A DNA stretch of 64,000 bases. It comes from Crotalaria pallida (lineage: Eukaryota; Streptophyta; Magnoliopsida; Fabales; Fabaceae). This document shows, one piece after another, positions 1 to 10,600 of this stretch. Each line of letters starts with the position of its first letter. Positions within the stretch are counted from its first letter, which is position 1. Location of the stretch: positions 116,381,001 to 116,445,000 of the forward strand of contig CM075655.1 of assembly GCA_037953625.1 (NCBI GenBank), written 5' to 3'. The notes under the pieces are model-generated. The model saw only the letters and a program-made list of their open reading frames with translations, did not search any database and was not told the origin of the DNA. The translations under genes were made by a program, and so were the position numbers.

Positions 1-39
1 TATATTCAACACTATAAGATCAGCATTAAAACTACATAC

Positions 40-1860
40 CTGAGCCACAAGAGCCATGAAGGGGCAAATCCAAATGCCTCTTTAAAACCAAAGAAAGAAT
101 AGCGAATGATCTGCAATGCTAACAGCAAAGATTGATCTCTGTTAAAAGTCATCTTCCTTTTTCAATCAATTGTTTTTCTATGGAAAACAAAAGGATACGG
201 TTGCCATAAGTAAAAGAAGAATAGCAGTGGGGAGATGGGGAACCTAGCCTTAAGGTTCGCAATGCCATTGCAGTCATCCCACTCACTGCTTTAAATTGCA
301 AACTGAAGGTACTTATAACCATTAAAGGCGTAAACTAACATTAACCAGACATGCTCAACACTCAAGTATATATTCAATGGCATCATAAATCTCTACCTTC
401 AGTTAGTTCAGTATTTATCTCACATCAACAACATCTAAGGAGTAAGGACAACCTTTATATGTTAGGCACGAAAATCAGACATTTAAAATTGTATTATTTG
501 AATCCTAAGTTAATAAGCTAAAAAGAGAGATTGGTACAAATTTAGTAATATGATTATGATATGCCAGGATAATCGGTTCATAATCCATGGTTAAGATTTA
601 CATGAAGATAATTCCAAAAAATTGATCGAACCAATAACTATAAGTGGAGTAGGTTGCATTGTTTATAATTCTAGTGGATTGGTGACTTGAAGTTTTGAAC
701 TAATTGGAGTAAGAGAATTTATCCCTAGATTGAGTTATATTCTTCTAAGTCATGGGATCCACCAATCCACGAATTTACTTTAGTTTTTGAATTTTTGTTT
801 TCCACCATGGATGACAGTTGAATTCTGATAATACAAACAAACAGGAAACAGAAAGGGGAACAAAAATTGCGTTCAAGTTCAAACACAACAAAGAGCAAGC
901 AAGCAATCATGAAATACTTGCCTCAGTGATAGACCAGCTGATCAATAGGGAGCTAACAAGCACATGAGACCGAATCTGTCATTCACAGATGCATGGTAAC
1001 TTGTCAATAAAAGAATATAGCTGAAAGTTGAATTGGAAAATTAAATGAATAGCAAAAGAAAATAAAAAGAAATGTTCAAGTTTGTTTTAACCTCAGGGAA
1101 ACTCCATAAGATGCCCCAAACCAGGTACAACCTTGAACTTATCTGTGGCAAGGTTGCCGATACTGGAGATCGCACCAACCCTTCATCATTGAAAAAAAGA
1201 GAGAGAGAGAGAGATCCATAAACAAACAAACAAAACAGTAACATTAAGCCGCAATTGCAGTTCTGATTGCAATTAGGTTGCATTTACTGCGATTGCGAGT
1301 ACATTCAGACGCAATTGTGGCCACATTAGAAACAATCAAAACCGCAATTTCAGTTGCAGACAGAACAATTTAAAACAATGATCAACGAATTACTCACCCA
1401 CCAAACCGTGAAGAATCTAGCACACCATGCAATCCAACGCCGCAACAAAAAAAAAAAACCCAAAACACAAAAGTAGAAGAAACTTTAGATAATTCCCTTA
1501 ATTCCACAATAAATTTGGAAAAAAATTCTGATAAAACAAACAAAAGGGTGTCACCATAGTTAATCAAAATCAAATCTTTATGTACCACCAAAATAGTGGG
1601 CAATACCTCTAACACAGCAGCGGTTTGAGCATAAAGCAAAGGTTTTTCGGCTGCATTGTAAACATTTTCATGACCCGATTCCTTCAAAGTCTTCAAAACA
1701 AGATACAGAACCTGAACCCTGCACAAATTCAGAGACTTTAGCAAGTTCAATTCAGGGGAAAAAAAAAAGGTGTGAAGAGTGAAAAATACCATCCAATGAA
1801 TACGGTCCAGTTATAGGCGGTGAGATAGAGGCGCTTGAGGAGGGAGAAGTAACCGGCCAT
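40..1860 (-). CDS. PAS2: PASTICCINO2-type 3-hydroxyacyl-CoA dehydratase, 5' part
   Basis: This is the ER-membrane 3-hydroxyacyl-CoA dehydratase that performs the third step of very-long-chain fatty acid elongation. Six exons are readable on the minus strand: 1790-1860, 1607-1718, 1398-1416 (19 nt), 1092-1180, 922-975 and 40-110. Together they read about 138 residues and match PAS2 closely in order: start MAGYFSLLKRLYLTAYNW, then TLKESGHENVY, AAEKPLLYAQTAAVLE, ILHGLVGLVRSPVSATLPQI, WGILWSFPE, LLISWSITE and IIRYSFFGFKEA. The start is the first ATG and matches the family N-terminus. Reading phase is kept across every junction. The exon at 922-975 ends with a GC donor (GAG|GCAAGT). The part with the catalytic Tyr and Glu (near the YPTG..SE segment in the family) lies beyond the left edge, so integrity of the whole gene cannot be judged. 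The family is certain; the exon borders are very likely. Confidence 0.93.
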
Positions 1861-2383
1861 TGATTTGATTTGAGATCTATTGGGTGAAAGAGGAGAGAGC
1901 GTGCAATTCAAATGATGTGAAGATGAATATAGTTAAATACTAATAATGGAAAATGGGTATTGCATTGTATTGATTTGATTGGATTGAATACTGAGGGGAG
2001 GAGAAGAAAGAAGGTGGTGTGTGTATGTGTCTGGTTTGGTTTGGTTGTTGTTACTGAATTAAAATGGTGTTATGGTCCAGTTGCCAGAAACCGCTCGGGT
2101 AGTTCAACTTCTCAACTGCTACTTCCAATGGTTTTTTCCAGCAAAACAGTAGCAGTTGTTAGTTGGCCGGTCTCAAGATGTAAACACAAAATTAATGATC
2201 TTCTACTTCAATTCCATTTTTTATTAAGGCTGTTTTTATATAGAAAAAAAAATCTCAAATTCACAATCATCGCTGTTTTGAAAATATAAAAAATCACATT
2301 TTTTAATAATTTTTATCTATAATTGCTTCCTTGAACATTTATTAAGCATTTTCCTTTATTTCATTTTAATTTAGGCTCTGTTT
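1861..2383 (-). promoter_or_regulatory. 5' UTR and probable promoter region of the PAS2-type gene
   Basis: This is the gap between the PAS2-type start codon and the first repeat. Purine-rich sequence just upstream of the ATG on the minus strand looks like a 5' leader. I see no clear TATA box. A 109-residue open frame on the plus strand (1960-2289) has no recognisable family and low-complexity composition, so I do not call it a gene. Confidence 0.35.
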
Positions 2384-3175
2384 GATGTGTATAATTGAAT
2401 ATGGAATTGAGAGTTGGAATTGAAATTGAAATTTTGGTATTTGATTGTGTACTTGGAATTGGAATCACAATTCCTCAACCAATTTTAGGGAATTATATTA
2501 TAACTAAAAATGAAAAAACTTAATTCTCACCTTTGAGTTTCAGAATTACAATTTCATACTTTATAAAAATAAGTGTCATGAGTCTAGAAACAAAACACGC
2601 GACATCTCCACTGGTCCACTCTAGAAATGACAATGTGAGCTACTCGATCGAGTTTAGACTTGGGCCATGATTGGGTGGGCCAAAAAGACTTAATTAAATC
2701 TGGGACAAAAATACCCTTTATTTTTTACAATACTTTCCCATATGGGGTTCTCGAATTTTCTCATATTTCATGATACTCTTTATCCCTCCCCTCTATTGTC
2801 CATTGCCACTAAAATATATAATTCTTGGTAGCAACTAGCAAATCATCGCAATGTCTTCATAACCCAAGCAATGGTTTTGACACACAAAAAAGGTTGATGC
2901 TACGACCCACACAAATGGTAACGACACGAGGTACAAATAATCGAATATAATTAATTTTTTTTAACTCGAATGTAATTAATTTAATTTTCTGAATTTTGCA
3001 TCTTATACCAGACAATGGAATTAGATGTTTAATTTGGAATTCCAATTCTACTTTTGAATTCTTTATTTAATATAAACCTAGAATCATAATTCCAACTCAA
3101 TTCCATTTTCAACGAAATTAGAATTGGAATTACAATTTTAAACAGCAATTCCAATTTCGCACGCCAGACATATAC
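2384..3175. mobile_element. Tourist-like (PIF/Harbinger) relic
   Basis: The left end follows TTA with GGCTCTGTTTGATGTG, the usual form of Tourist-like ends. The right end, read on the minus strand, has TGTCTGGCGTGCGAAATTGG, which aligns with the left TGTTTGATGTGTATAATTG. Repeated GGAATTG/CAATTCC words in opposite orientation lie inside each arm. The right border is eroded, so no target duplication can be confirmed. The middle (about 2600-2950) holds nothing I recognise. Confidence 0.45.
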
Positions 3176-4019
3176 AAATTTTTAAAAACGTTAAATACTG
3201 TTATGAATTTTAATATTATTATATCGTTATTAGTTGAATTTATGCTGAGAAATTATGAATTTCACACTTTGAACCGATAAAGTTTATATTTTTATACAAA
3301 TTTTGTTTTATGTATTCTTTTATCACTATTTTTTGGTTTACAAAGTTCTTTATTTTAATTAATTTATTATTTTTTTTAAGCAAAAATATTCAACTTGAAC
3401 AAAAAAAATTTGCTGCCTCGGTCGTTCTCTACAAAAATTTAAGCCATGAAAGCTATTCCATGAGACAATTTGGCTAACAAGATAAAACAAATCATTAACT
3501 AATCTCTAATGATTTTTTTAGCGTGATAAATTTCTCTTTCGAAATTCCTTTTTGGAATCGATCTGATTTTTACAAATTTGGACCAATGAATTCAACATTC
3601 TCAAAAACCAATATGTCCTGCAAACGAATATTTTTAAAGACCGGTTGAGGATTTTTTTTTTTAAGGAACTAAATCAGGGACTAAGTTAACTAAGATAAAT
3701 ATTTATTTTGGTTTCTTTAGTATCTTATAATCCAGGTGAAATATTTTCTATATCTCAAACATAAATTATGGGATTGAGTCTGCATTGTAGCTTTTTTAAA
3801 AAAATAATAATAATAAAACCCCTTACATTTGGACCAGCAAATAGTTATCTTTTACTCTGTCACTAATAAATATTTACTTTTATAAAATCAAAACATGTGA
3901 TTAAGTTGTTAATACAAACAACAACCAAACTCAACATAATTAGTAGACATATATAAGATTCTTAAATATGATATTAGAATTTTAATTAATTATTAGTTCA
4001 ACAGCCTTGCCACACCTTG
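3176..4019. other. AT-rich intergenic DNA
   Basis: I see no gene, element ends or strong repeats here, only AT-rich sequence with homopolymer tracts. Confidence 0.6.
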
Positions 4020-4265
4020 CTTCTATCCATTCATGCAGAAGAAGATAGGACCTTCGTGGCACAGCTTTGCGCAGGATAGTGATGGACAATATATACAAAG
4101 ATTTTATTGCAACCTGGGCGTTTGTATAGTACATTTGTCAAAGCTGAACTTAGGGCGATTCTTTATGATCTATAGATAGCAACTAATCATCGTATACCAA
4201 AACTGATTGAGAAGATGAATTCTAAGATTGCAATGCGTCTTATACTCTCCTCTTGCATTGTCCTG
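4020..4265 (+). pseudogene. RNase H fragment of a plant LINE
   Basis: One plus-strand frame from about 4129 reads FVKAELRAILYDL, a stop, then IATNHRIPKLIEKMNSKIA. This is the RNase H domain that follows reverse transcriptase in plant L1-type retrotransposons; there the KAEL segment carries the catalytic Glu and an ESDS-like segment carries an Asp. Here that Asp position is Asn (MNSKIA) and there is an in-frame stop, so it is dead. No reverse transcriptase or poly(A) tail is next to it. About 300 bases downstream (4266-4569) hold nothing else recognisable. Confidence 0.6.
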
Positions 4266-4578
4266 TATCAGTACTAGTTAGGTACATAGAGATTCAACCC
4301 AGATCGCGTGCGTGACTACCTCAGATAAGTTTTCCAATAGGAATGAATCGAATCCGAGACCGTGCTTAAGCGATACCAATATCTTACAACTCGTACCAAC
4401 CCATGTTGGTTTATAGTTTTTTCCTTTTACTATTTTTCATTCATTTCATTTCATATTTCATCTTTGTAGCCTATTTTCAGGAATGATTTTTTTTCCGCGC
4501 ATGATCGTTAGTGAATGATTTTGCTGGATCTTAGCCCAATTGATTTGTTTTTTTTTTAAAAAAAAAGATAGAAAGTTG

Positions 4579-5848
4579 GGGTTTTTATTTTGCCACCCAA
4601 AGGTCTATGGATGTCACCCCATATGTATAAAATATACCTATTATGTCCTTTTTAAAAAAACAATTTTTAATACTGGTTGTAAGAGGTACTTACGACCTGA
4701 AGGTCGTAGCACTCTCTTACGACATTTTATAAAACTAAGTTTTAACACGGATCGTAAATAGGTGTTACGACCTAAATTTTTTTCAACAAGTATTACGATT
4801 ATAAAGTCGTAATACTCACGTACGACTATTAGAAAAAGAGTTGGTGTTGTAAAGCAAGTGAACCGGATACATACCATGTGTTGGTGTTGTTGGATAGCTA
4901 GATAACGGCGTGTTAACACCGGAATGAGAAGAAACCTTGTTGTGTCTGACATGCTTTCTGGCTGTGTGGTGCCAGTTCTTTAGTGCTTTTGCAACTCTAT
5001 CACTGAAAATGGTTGGTTTCATTGTTGAACCCATCTGTATTAATGGCAACAAAAACAGATGATATCAGTGCCTAATTATATGTATAAAGTAGAAGAATAA
5101 AAAAGGCTTGAATTAATATAATGCTCATGTATCTGACTTGTATGACTAAAGCATAAAGAGGGAGAGTCACATAGCTGCATAGAACTTCTACTACAACCCT
5201 GAAAAAATTGCCACTTCCTCATTAGTACACATATATTAATTATTCCTATAAGCTGCTGTGTTGAATGATCTTAAAAAAATACAAGGTATGTGTAATTTTA
5301 GTCAATGAAATGGACGAACTTACCCTGTTGTAAGTCTAATGGCAATGTCTGCACGATTTCGGTGGAAGCAAGAATGTATGGAGAACTTATTATCATACTG
5401 CAAAAAATAAAATAAATCCAAGAGCTTATATTTATGGCGAAGTTAAAAACATTAAAATCTCGCAGCTTGGTACGAGTTTATGGAAAATTTGAGGAAAATT
5501 GATAAAAGTTGAGACACTTACAGTAGTCCAAGCAAAAAAAGCCAAGCTTTGAAGGTGCCGTCAAAGCTTTGAAACTCTTTTTCTAATAGTCGTACGTGAG
5601 TATTACGACTTTGTAGTCATAATACTTGTTTACGACTCGTGAAAAAAAAAATTAGGTCGTAACACTTGTTTACGATCCGTGTTAAAACTTAGTTTTATAA
5701 AATGTCGTAAGGGAGTGCTACGACCTTCAGGTCGTAAGTACCTCTTACGACCCGTATTAAAAGTTGTTTTTTTAAAAAGGACATAATAGGTATATTTTAT
5801 ACATATGGGGTGACATCCATAGACCTTGGGGTGGCAAAATAAAAACCC
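4579..5848. mobile_element. Pack-MULE with long TIRs carrying an MLO gene piece
   Basis: The two ends are long inverted repeats, 4579-4842 and 5573-5848, starting GGGTTTTTATTTTGCCACCC. They are flanked by a perfect 9-bp direct repeat, agaaagttg, at 4570-4578 and 5849-5857. A 9-bp target duplication with long TIRs is typical of Mutator-like elements. No transposase is encoded. The 730 bases between the TIRs are almost entirely a piece of an MLO gene, described separately, which makes this a Pack-MULE. The TIRs differ by a few substitutions and small indels, so insertion is not very recent. The TIRs are full of TTACGACC/GGTCGTAA words, some forming small hairpins. Confidence 0.93.
4843..5572 (-). 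pseudogene. Captured MLO gene fragment (four exons with introns)
   Basis: MLO proteins are plant seven-transmembrane proteins, some of them needed for powdery mildew susceptibility. Minus-strand exons read: 5522 to about 5572 (QSLAFFAWTT), 5324-5397 (SIHSCFHRNRADIAIRLTTG), 5138-5198 (VLCSYVTLPLYALVIQ) and about 4843-5034 (MGSTMKPTIFSDRVAKALKN, then NWHHTARKHVRHNK and TPTHGMYPVHLL). These match the last membrane segment and the start of the cytosolic, calmodulin-binding C-terminal region. Every internal splice site is intact (GT donors, AG acceptors) and phase is kept, so the capture came from genomic DNA and not from mRNA. Both ends stop at the TIRs. There is no start codon context of its own and most of MLO is missing, so it is not a functional MLO gene. 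A chimeric transcript is possible but unproven. Confidence 0.9.
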
Positions 5849-6108
5849 AGAAAGTTGTAAGTTAAACTATGTCAAAAAATAGTTGCGAGATATAACTTTT
5901 TTCTTAATTTTTTTTTTCAAATATCGTTTTATTGGTTCTTTATTTCATTTGTATTTTTAAATGCAATCAAAAACAAAGAGGTTTTTATTTTTTGACCTTC
6001 TTATTTCTTGTTGACCCACATACATATATGCTGGGGTTAGCGTATGTGCATTTTTTACACATAAACTGAAGGTCAGCGGACTGAGCAAAAAATTACATAC
6101 ATTGATCC

Positions 6109-6634
6109 CCCGACGTATGTATTACAAAAATAGGTGCGAATTGGATCGAAGTCATACACCATGTCTTAACCTAAAACCTTAAGGCATTAAGTTCATGGGT
6201 TTTTCTAGTTATATATTGTTCAACTTACCATATTTTAGTCGATGTGGGACTTGTTTGGTTTATATATCTCAACACTCCCCCTCAAGCCCAACTAGGGAAA
6301 CTGAGCCTAGTTGTGACTTGTCATTAATTTTTGCCATGGGCTTGTACTTCAAGTAAGCCTGCCTTTCTGGGTCGCATGAGCAAGTGCTACTTTTTTTTAC
6401 TTTGAGTTGGTCCATGTTTTTTTGTTTGTTTTTATATGGTCCTTGGATCATTATGCTCTGATACCATATTAGAATTATGATATTAGTTTTGATACAATTA
6501 TATAAGTAGTATGATACCATGTCTTGACCCAAAACCTTAAGACATTAGGTTTATGGATCTTTCTACTTATATATTGTTCAACTTACTATGCTCTAATAAA
6601 CGTGGAACTAGTTTATTATTTTTCTTTCTCAACA
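6109..6634 (-). mobile_element. TRIM-like short LTR retroelement
   Basis: Read on the minus strand, a repeat beginning TGTTGAGA starts at 6634 and again at 6274. The copies share about 120 bases of related sequence, including ATATATAA and GTTGAACAATATATAA words. Just after the first copy is TGGTATCAGAGC (6455-6466), a standard primer-binding site complementary to initiator tRNA-Met. Just before the second copy is the purine tract GAGGGGGAG (6275-6283). That gives LTR, PBS, about 180 bases, PPT, LTR, with no room for gag or pol, which is the TRIM layout. The distal halves of the two LTRs align poorly and I cannot fix the 3' LTR end or a TSD. Confidence 0.65.
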
Positions 6635-7002
6635 CTGTAGTCATCTGACATGAGCAGTAGTGGAAAATTGGGCTTCTTTCTTGATTGTCATAGTCCACAT
6701 TTAATAATTGGGCCTAACTATAATATTTACCAAAAAAGTCCTCCACTTGTACTTATGTACATACATATTAGGGGTAGCCAAACTTCTAAAATATATTTTG
6801 GCACAACATTGGATATTGTAAAAGAATCATTCATTGGTGGAAACTTTTTGCAGTGTATAATTGAGTTTGAACTTCATTAAGAATTATAAAACCATGTTAT
6901 AATAGGACGAATCATGGTGTCGCTATTGGATTATCTTCATTCTTCCATTGGTGACTAGCTATTGGATGGTCTCCCTTCTTCCTTTGGTTGACAACGATTA
7001 GA
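6635..7002. other. Intergenic, nothing recognised
   Basis: It contains a 76-residue open frame (6650-6880) with no family signature and AT-rich sequence. I see no feature to support. Confidence 0.5.
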
Positions 7003-7014
7003 ATGACAATCTCT

Positions 7015-7157
7015 ATCATCATTGGTTAAGTGGTAACTCACTTGGTTCCTTAATCAACCAATCTCGAGTTCGAACTTTGGTATTGAATAACCCCCGCAAG
7101 GAGATCCCTACCGCTTACACATAACCGAGTACCGGTTGGTGAAAAAAAATAATAAAT
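7015..7157 (+). mobile_element. SINE with 12-bp target duplication
   Basis: A tRNA-like head carries an A box (TGGTTAAGTGG, 7023-7033) and a B box (GAGTTCGAACT, 7066-7076), followed by an unrelated body and an A-rich tail. The element is flanked by perfect atgacaatctct repeats at 7003-7014 and 7158-7169. The Pol III boxes and TSD make this a confident SINE insertion. Confidence 0.88.
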
Positions 7158-7169
7158 ATGACAATCTCT

Positions 7170-7518
7170 GTCTGTCAATCATTCATTTTACATTAAATTT
7201 AGATTTAAAGGAGAAGGAATGTTATTCTATCTAGAAAAAGCAATGATAATTGATAATTTGATATACCTCTTATATAGTTACTAAAATTTGCAAATATCAA
7301 TAAAAATAATGAAATATATTTTTAATACATTTTTTTAATCAAATTAATTAATTATCAAAATTTTAATTTAATGTATGTTTTTCTATTAAACAATTGTAAA
7401 ATATAGCTAGTGTGCCTTAATTTTTTATTTTATTACCTTAAATTTAATTTGAGATAATTTTTTTAAAATATATTTTTACTAATTTTATGAGACAAAAGAG
7501 ATATTGTCCTAACAAAAT
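7170..7518. other. AT-rich intergenic DNA
   Basis: I see no gene or element ends here. Confidence 0.5.
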
Positions 7519-7535
7519 CACCTTAACGTCATTCT

Positions 7536-7638
7536 TTTTTTTTGGTTTACATGAGAGGTCTGTGACTAGAACCCATGACTTGGAAAAAGGGAAATCCTAA
7601 GTGTCCCTGCAGCCACCAACTGGGCTGTCTTACGCGGA
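7536..7638 (-). mobile_element. SINE (family A) with 17-bp target duplication
   Basis: On the minus strand it reads an A-box-like GTTGGTGGCTGCAGGG and a B box GGGTTCTAGTC, and ends in a poly(A) (T run at the left). It is flanked by perfect caccttaacgtcattct repeats at 7519-7535 and 7639-7655. The same family occurs at 10180-10288 and 31031-31105. Confidence 0.87.
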
Positions 7639-7937
7639 CACCTTAACGTCATTCTAACTTATAGACTAATAATCACCGATGAGATAATCACATGTGTTTT
7701 ATACTTATTTGTTAGAAGAAATTTTGACCTAATTTTGTCAAGAATATATCCCTTTACTTCTTATCACAATCACATATTGCAACGGGTACTTATATAAGAA
7801 AAGGCGGTGCTATGTGTAAGGAGTGAATCTTAAGTCGGTGGTATAAGTAATGTTTTTATGAATTATGAGTGATAAATAATGCATTTCATTGTTTATCCGG
7901 TAAACTCACCTCCTTCACGCAGTCTAGTTATTTAGTA

Positions 7938-8232
7938 GGCTAAACTAGTCATTTAGTCCTTATCTTATTTTTCAATTTCAAATTGGTCTCTTGCGTTTTT
8001 TGTTTCAAATTGATATCCCTCATGTTTCTTCTCGTTGTCAAACTGGTCCTTGAGTCACTATTCATCCTATGTGGACCAATATGATATTGATACGTAGGAT
8101 ATATGAATAGTGACTCAGGGACCAATTTGATATTAAAAAGAAACATGAGAGACGAATTTGAAACCAAAAAAACGTAAGAGACCAATTTAAAATTAAAAAA
8201 ATAAGGTAAGGGATCAAATGAGTAGTTTAGCC
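7938..8232. mobile_element. Foldback MITE, probable MULE type
   Basis: Nearly the whole element is one inverted repeat: arms of about 140 bases start GGCTAAACT and end AGTTTAGCC. Flanks tatttagta and tatctcgta agree at 7 of 9 positions, which suggests a decayed 9-bp target duplication. There is no coding capacity; the open frame across it on the minus strand is a by-product of the palindrome. Confidence 0.7.
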
Positions 8233-10163
8233 TATCTCGTATATGGCTATATGACATTTTTGTTTCGATTACAAATAAAAATTGGTTTAAACAATAGAAT
8301 GATTCCTATTGATCTATTTAAAATTAGTTTTTTTTTCCTTTAAGTTGAGTTTTGATTTGTTTTTTTACATTTTATTTTGATTTTGATTTTAAGTGTCAAA
8401 TATGGATGAAATAAACTTATACAGTATAACCTAACAGAACAAAAAATATTAAAATATGAATAAAATCGAAACGAAATAAAAATAAGAAACCAAAATCAAA
8501 AGAGAATATAATAGTATGGATCAAAACATAACGTGAAAGTGGCGTTTTTTATCCATATTGGTCATCGAGAATCAAAATAAAATGTAAAAGTATGTATCAA
8601 AATAGATTAATTTCAATCAAGTTAACATTTATAATAGGACCATGTTAATATTTATGATTTAGTTTGGTAACACCTTTTTACATTTCATCTATATTCTTTC
8701 CTCTCATCTTTCTCTCTTCATATTTTTTATACCAAACAACTTCATCAATTCCCTCATTTTCACTATCTTTCTCTTAATTTATTGGATGTATGTGCAATTA
8801 CACACCCATGCTGTCAGCCAGCAAAAAAGCTCAATCCCAAGTAATCGAATGCTCGGTATTGGCACCCTTTAGAAGAATAATACAGTACTAATATGCAGAA
8901 TCACATGTCAACTCCTATCCAACAACCACCTAATATCACGCACTAACAATATCACTTTGTATGAAAAAAATGTCACACGTCTAATAAGGTTATCTAATGA
9001 TACTTTAAGCTCTTGAAAAAAAAAAGACACTTTAAATCAAAACTAAAAAAAAATCTTAACGCTTCCTAGTACGCTCAAATTTTCACTCACACTGACTCAA
9101 ATTTAACCAATATTTTTAATGTGATAAAATGTATCGGGCCAGGGACAACAGCTTGCAATAAATTGACTAACCAACCTCCTGTGTTCAATCAATCTAGAGT
9201 TCTTGATTAGTGATTGGCACTGTTCACATTGGCCACAAATAGGACCCATATTTCTTGTTAAGGTTGTAGTCTTGTGAACGAGTACAATTTCATACCAACA
9301 AGAACTTACTCAAACAAAAAGAGAAGACACGACATTCTATTTTTATATGAATAAAAATAACGCGTTCCACACAACTCTGCACGGTACTTGAAGGGAATTA
9401 TGTTGGATATTTAATTTGGAGAGATAATTTTAAAGAGGTAAAAATAAATTTACGGATATGTGTTTTTTCCCCGTACAGGACTACCGATATTATTCCATCA
9501 CAAGAGTATTTGGAGTTTTGGACAGATGCTGCAGCCTGCAAGTGAGATACGTAAGTCATTTTCATTTTTTCTCGCCGCTAGCTTATAAAATAATCAAATA
9601 TAACGAATACGAAAAATTATTAATTTTGACATGAGTAAAAAAAAAAAGGGTGGCACAATGCACAAAGTTCCTACATGTGTCTTAACTCTTAAATACAAAA
9701 AGAGTTTATTTTCTTTGTTTAAGAAAAAAAAAAGGAGGATTTTATCTCCTCTGAGAATTTGTATTCATATACTGTATTAGATTAAAATCTTCATATAAAA
9801 ATACTTTATACAATAATATCTTTTTTATATTAATAAAAAATAATGGTTTCAAGTTTCAACTCATCAGGGCTAATTATGAATAAGAATAAACTCTATATTA
9901 TAATATTCCCCATTCTTTTTATCGACTTTTCTTAATCTTGGGCTAAGAGTAAAAATGTTTTTTGAAAAATTAAACATATAAAACTTCTAACTTTTTAAAT
10001 ACATACTAATTTTTTATAAAATACTTCCACTTTTGGGTTTAACCTTCTGAAGACCATCTTTAATAAACCTACCTTCATGTAAGAATAAATTGACATTAAT
10101 TTAAAAAAAAAAGGAATAAATTGACATTTAAACTTCAAATATATTTACAATATATCTATATAA
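8233..10163. other. AT-rich intergenic DNA
   Basis: About 1.9 kb without a supportable gene. I see poly(A) and poly(T) tracts and no convincing element ends, TIRs or coding frames. Confidence 0.5.
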
Positions 10164-10179
10164 AATATCTATAATTATT

Positions 10180-10288
10180 ATTATTTTTTTTTGTTTACAT
10201 GGAAGGTCTGGGACTAGAACCCATGACCTGGGGGAGGGGAAAATCCTAAGTGTCCCTGCAGCCACCAACTGGATTGTCTTACGTAGAC
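10180..10288 (-). mobile_element. SINE (family A), second copy
   Basis: It has the same body as the copy at 7536-7638, with the B box GGGTTCTAGTC on the minus strand and a poly(A) tail at the left end. It is flanked by perfect aatatctataattatt repeats at 10164-10179 and 10289-10304. Confidence 0.87.
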
Positions 10289-10600
10289 AATATCTATAAT
10301 TATTTAACTATGTTATATTAAACTCAAGATGATATGAAATACTCAGCTAAAGTTGTTTGTGAGAAGAAAAAAAATATGAGTTAGTCCTAAATCATCACCT
10401 CTGTAATATCCGATTAACGAAGGGGAAGAATGATTGTACAGACAAGGAGTAGCTCTTAACATATTTCTAAGGAAATGATACGTAAATAAACCGTTAACAC
10501 ACTGGAACAAGAGGAAGATTTTAAAACAATATAAGTATGAGACTACGTACATAATAAAAAAAGGAATAAATCAATTGATTAGTATTACCATATTAATAAA

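Noticed and set aside
4641..4952. 103-residue minus-strand frame
   Set aside because: It runs through the MULE TIR and reads the captured MLO exon in the wrong frame.
7949..8257. 102-residue minus-strand frame
   Set aside because: It is produced by the arms of a foldback element.
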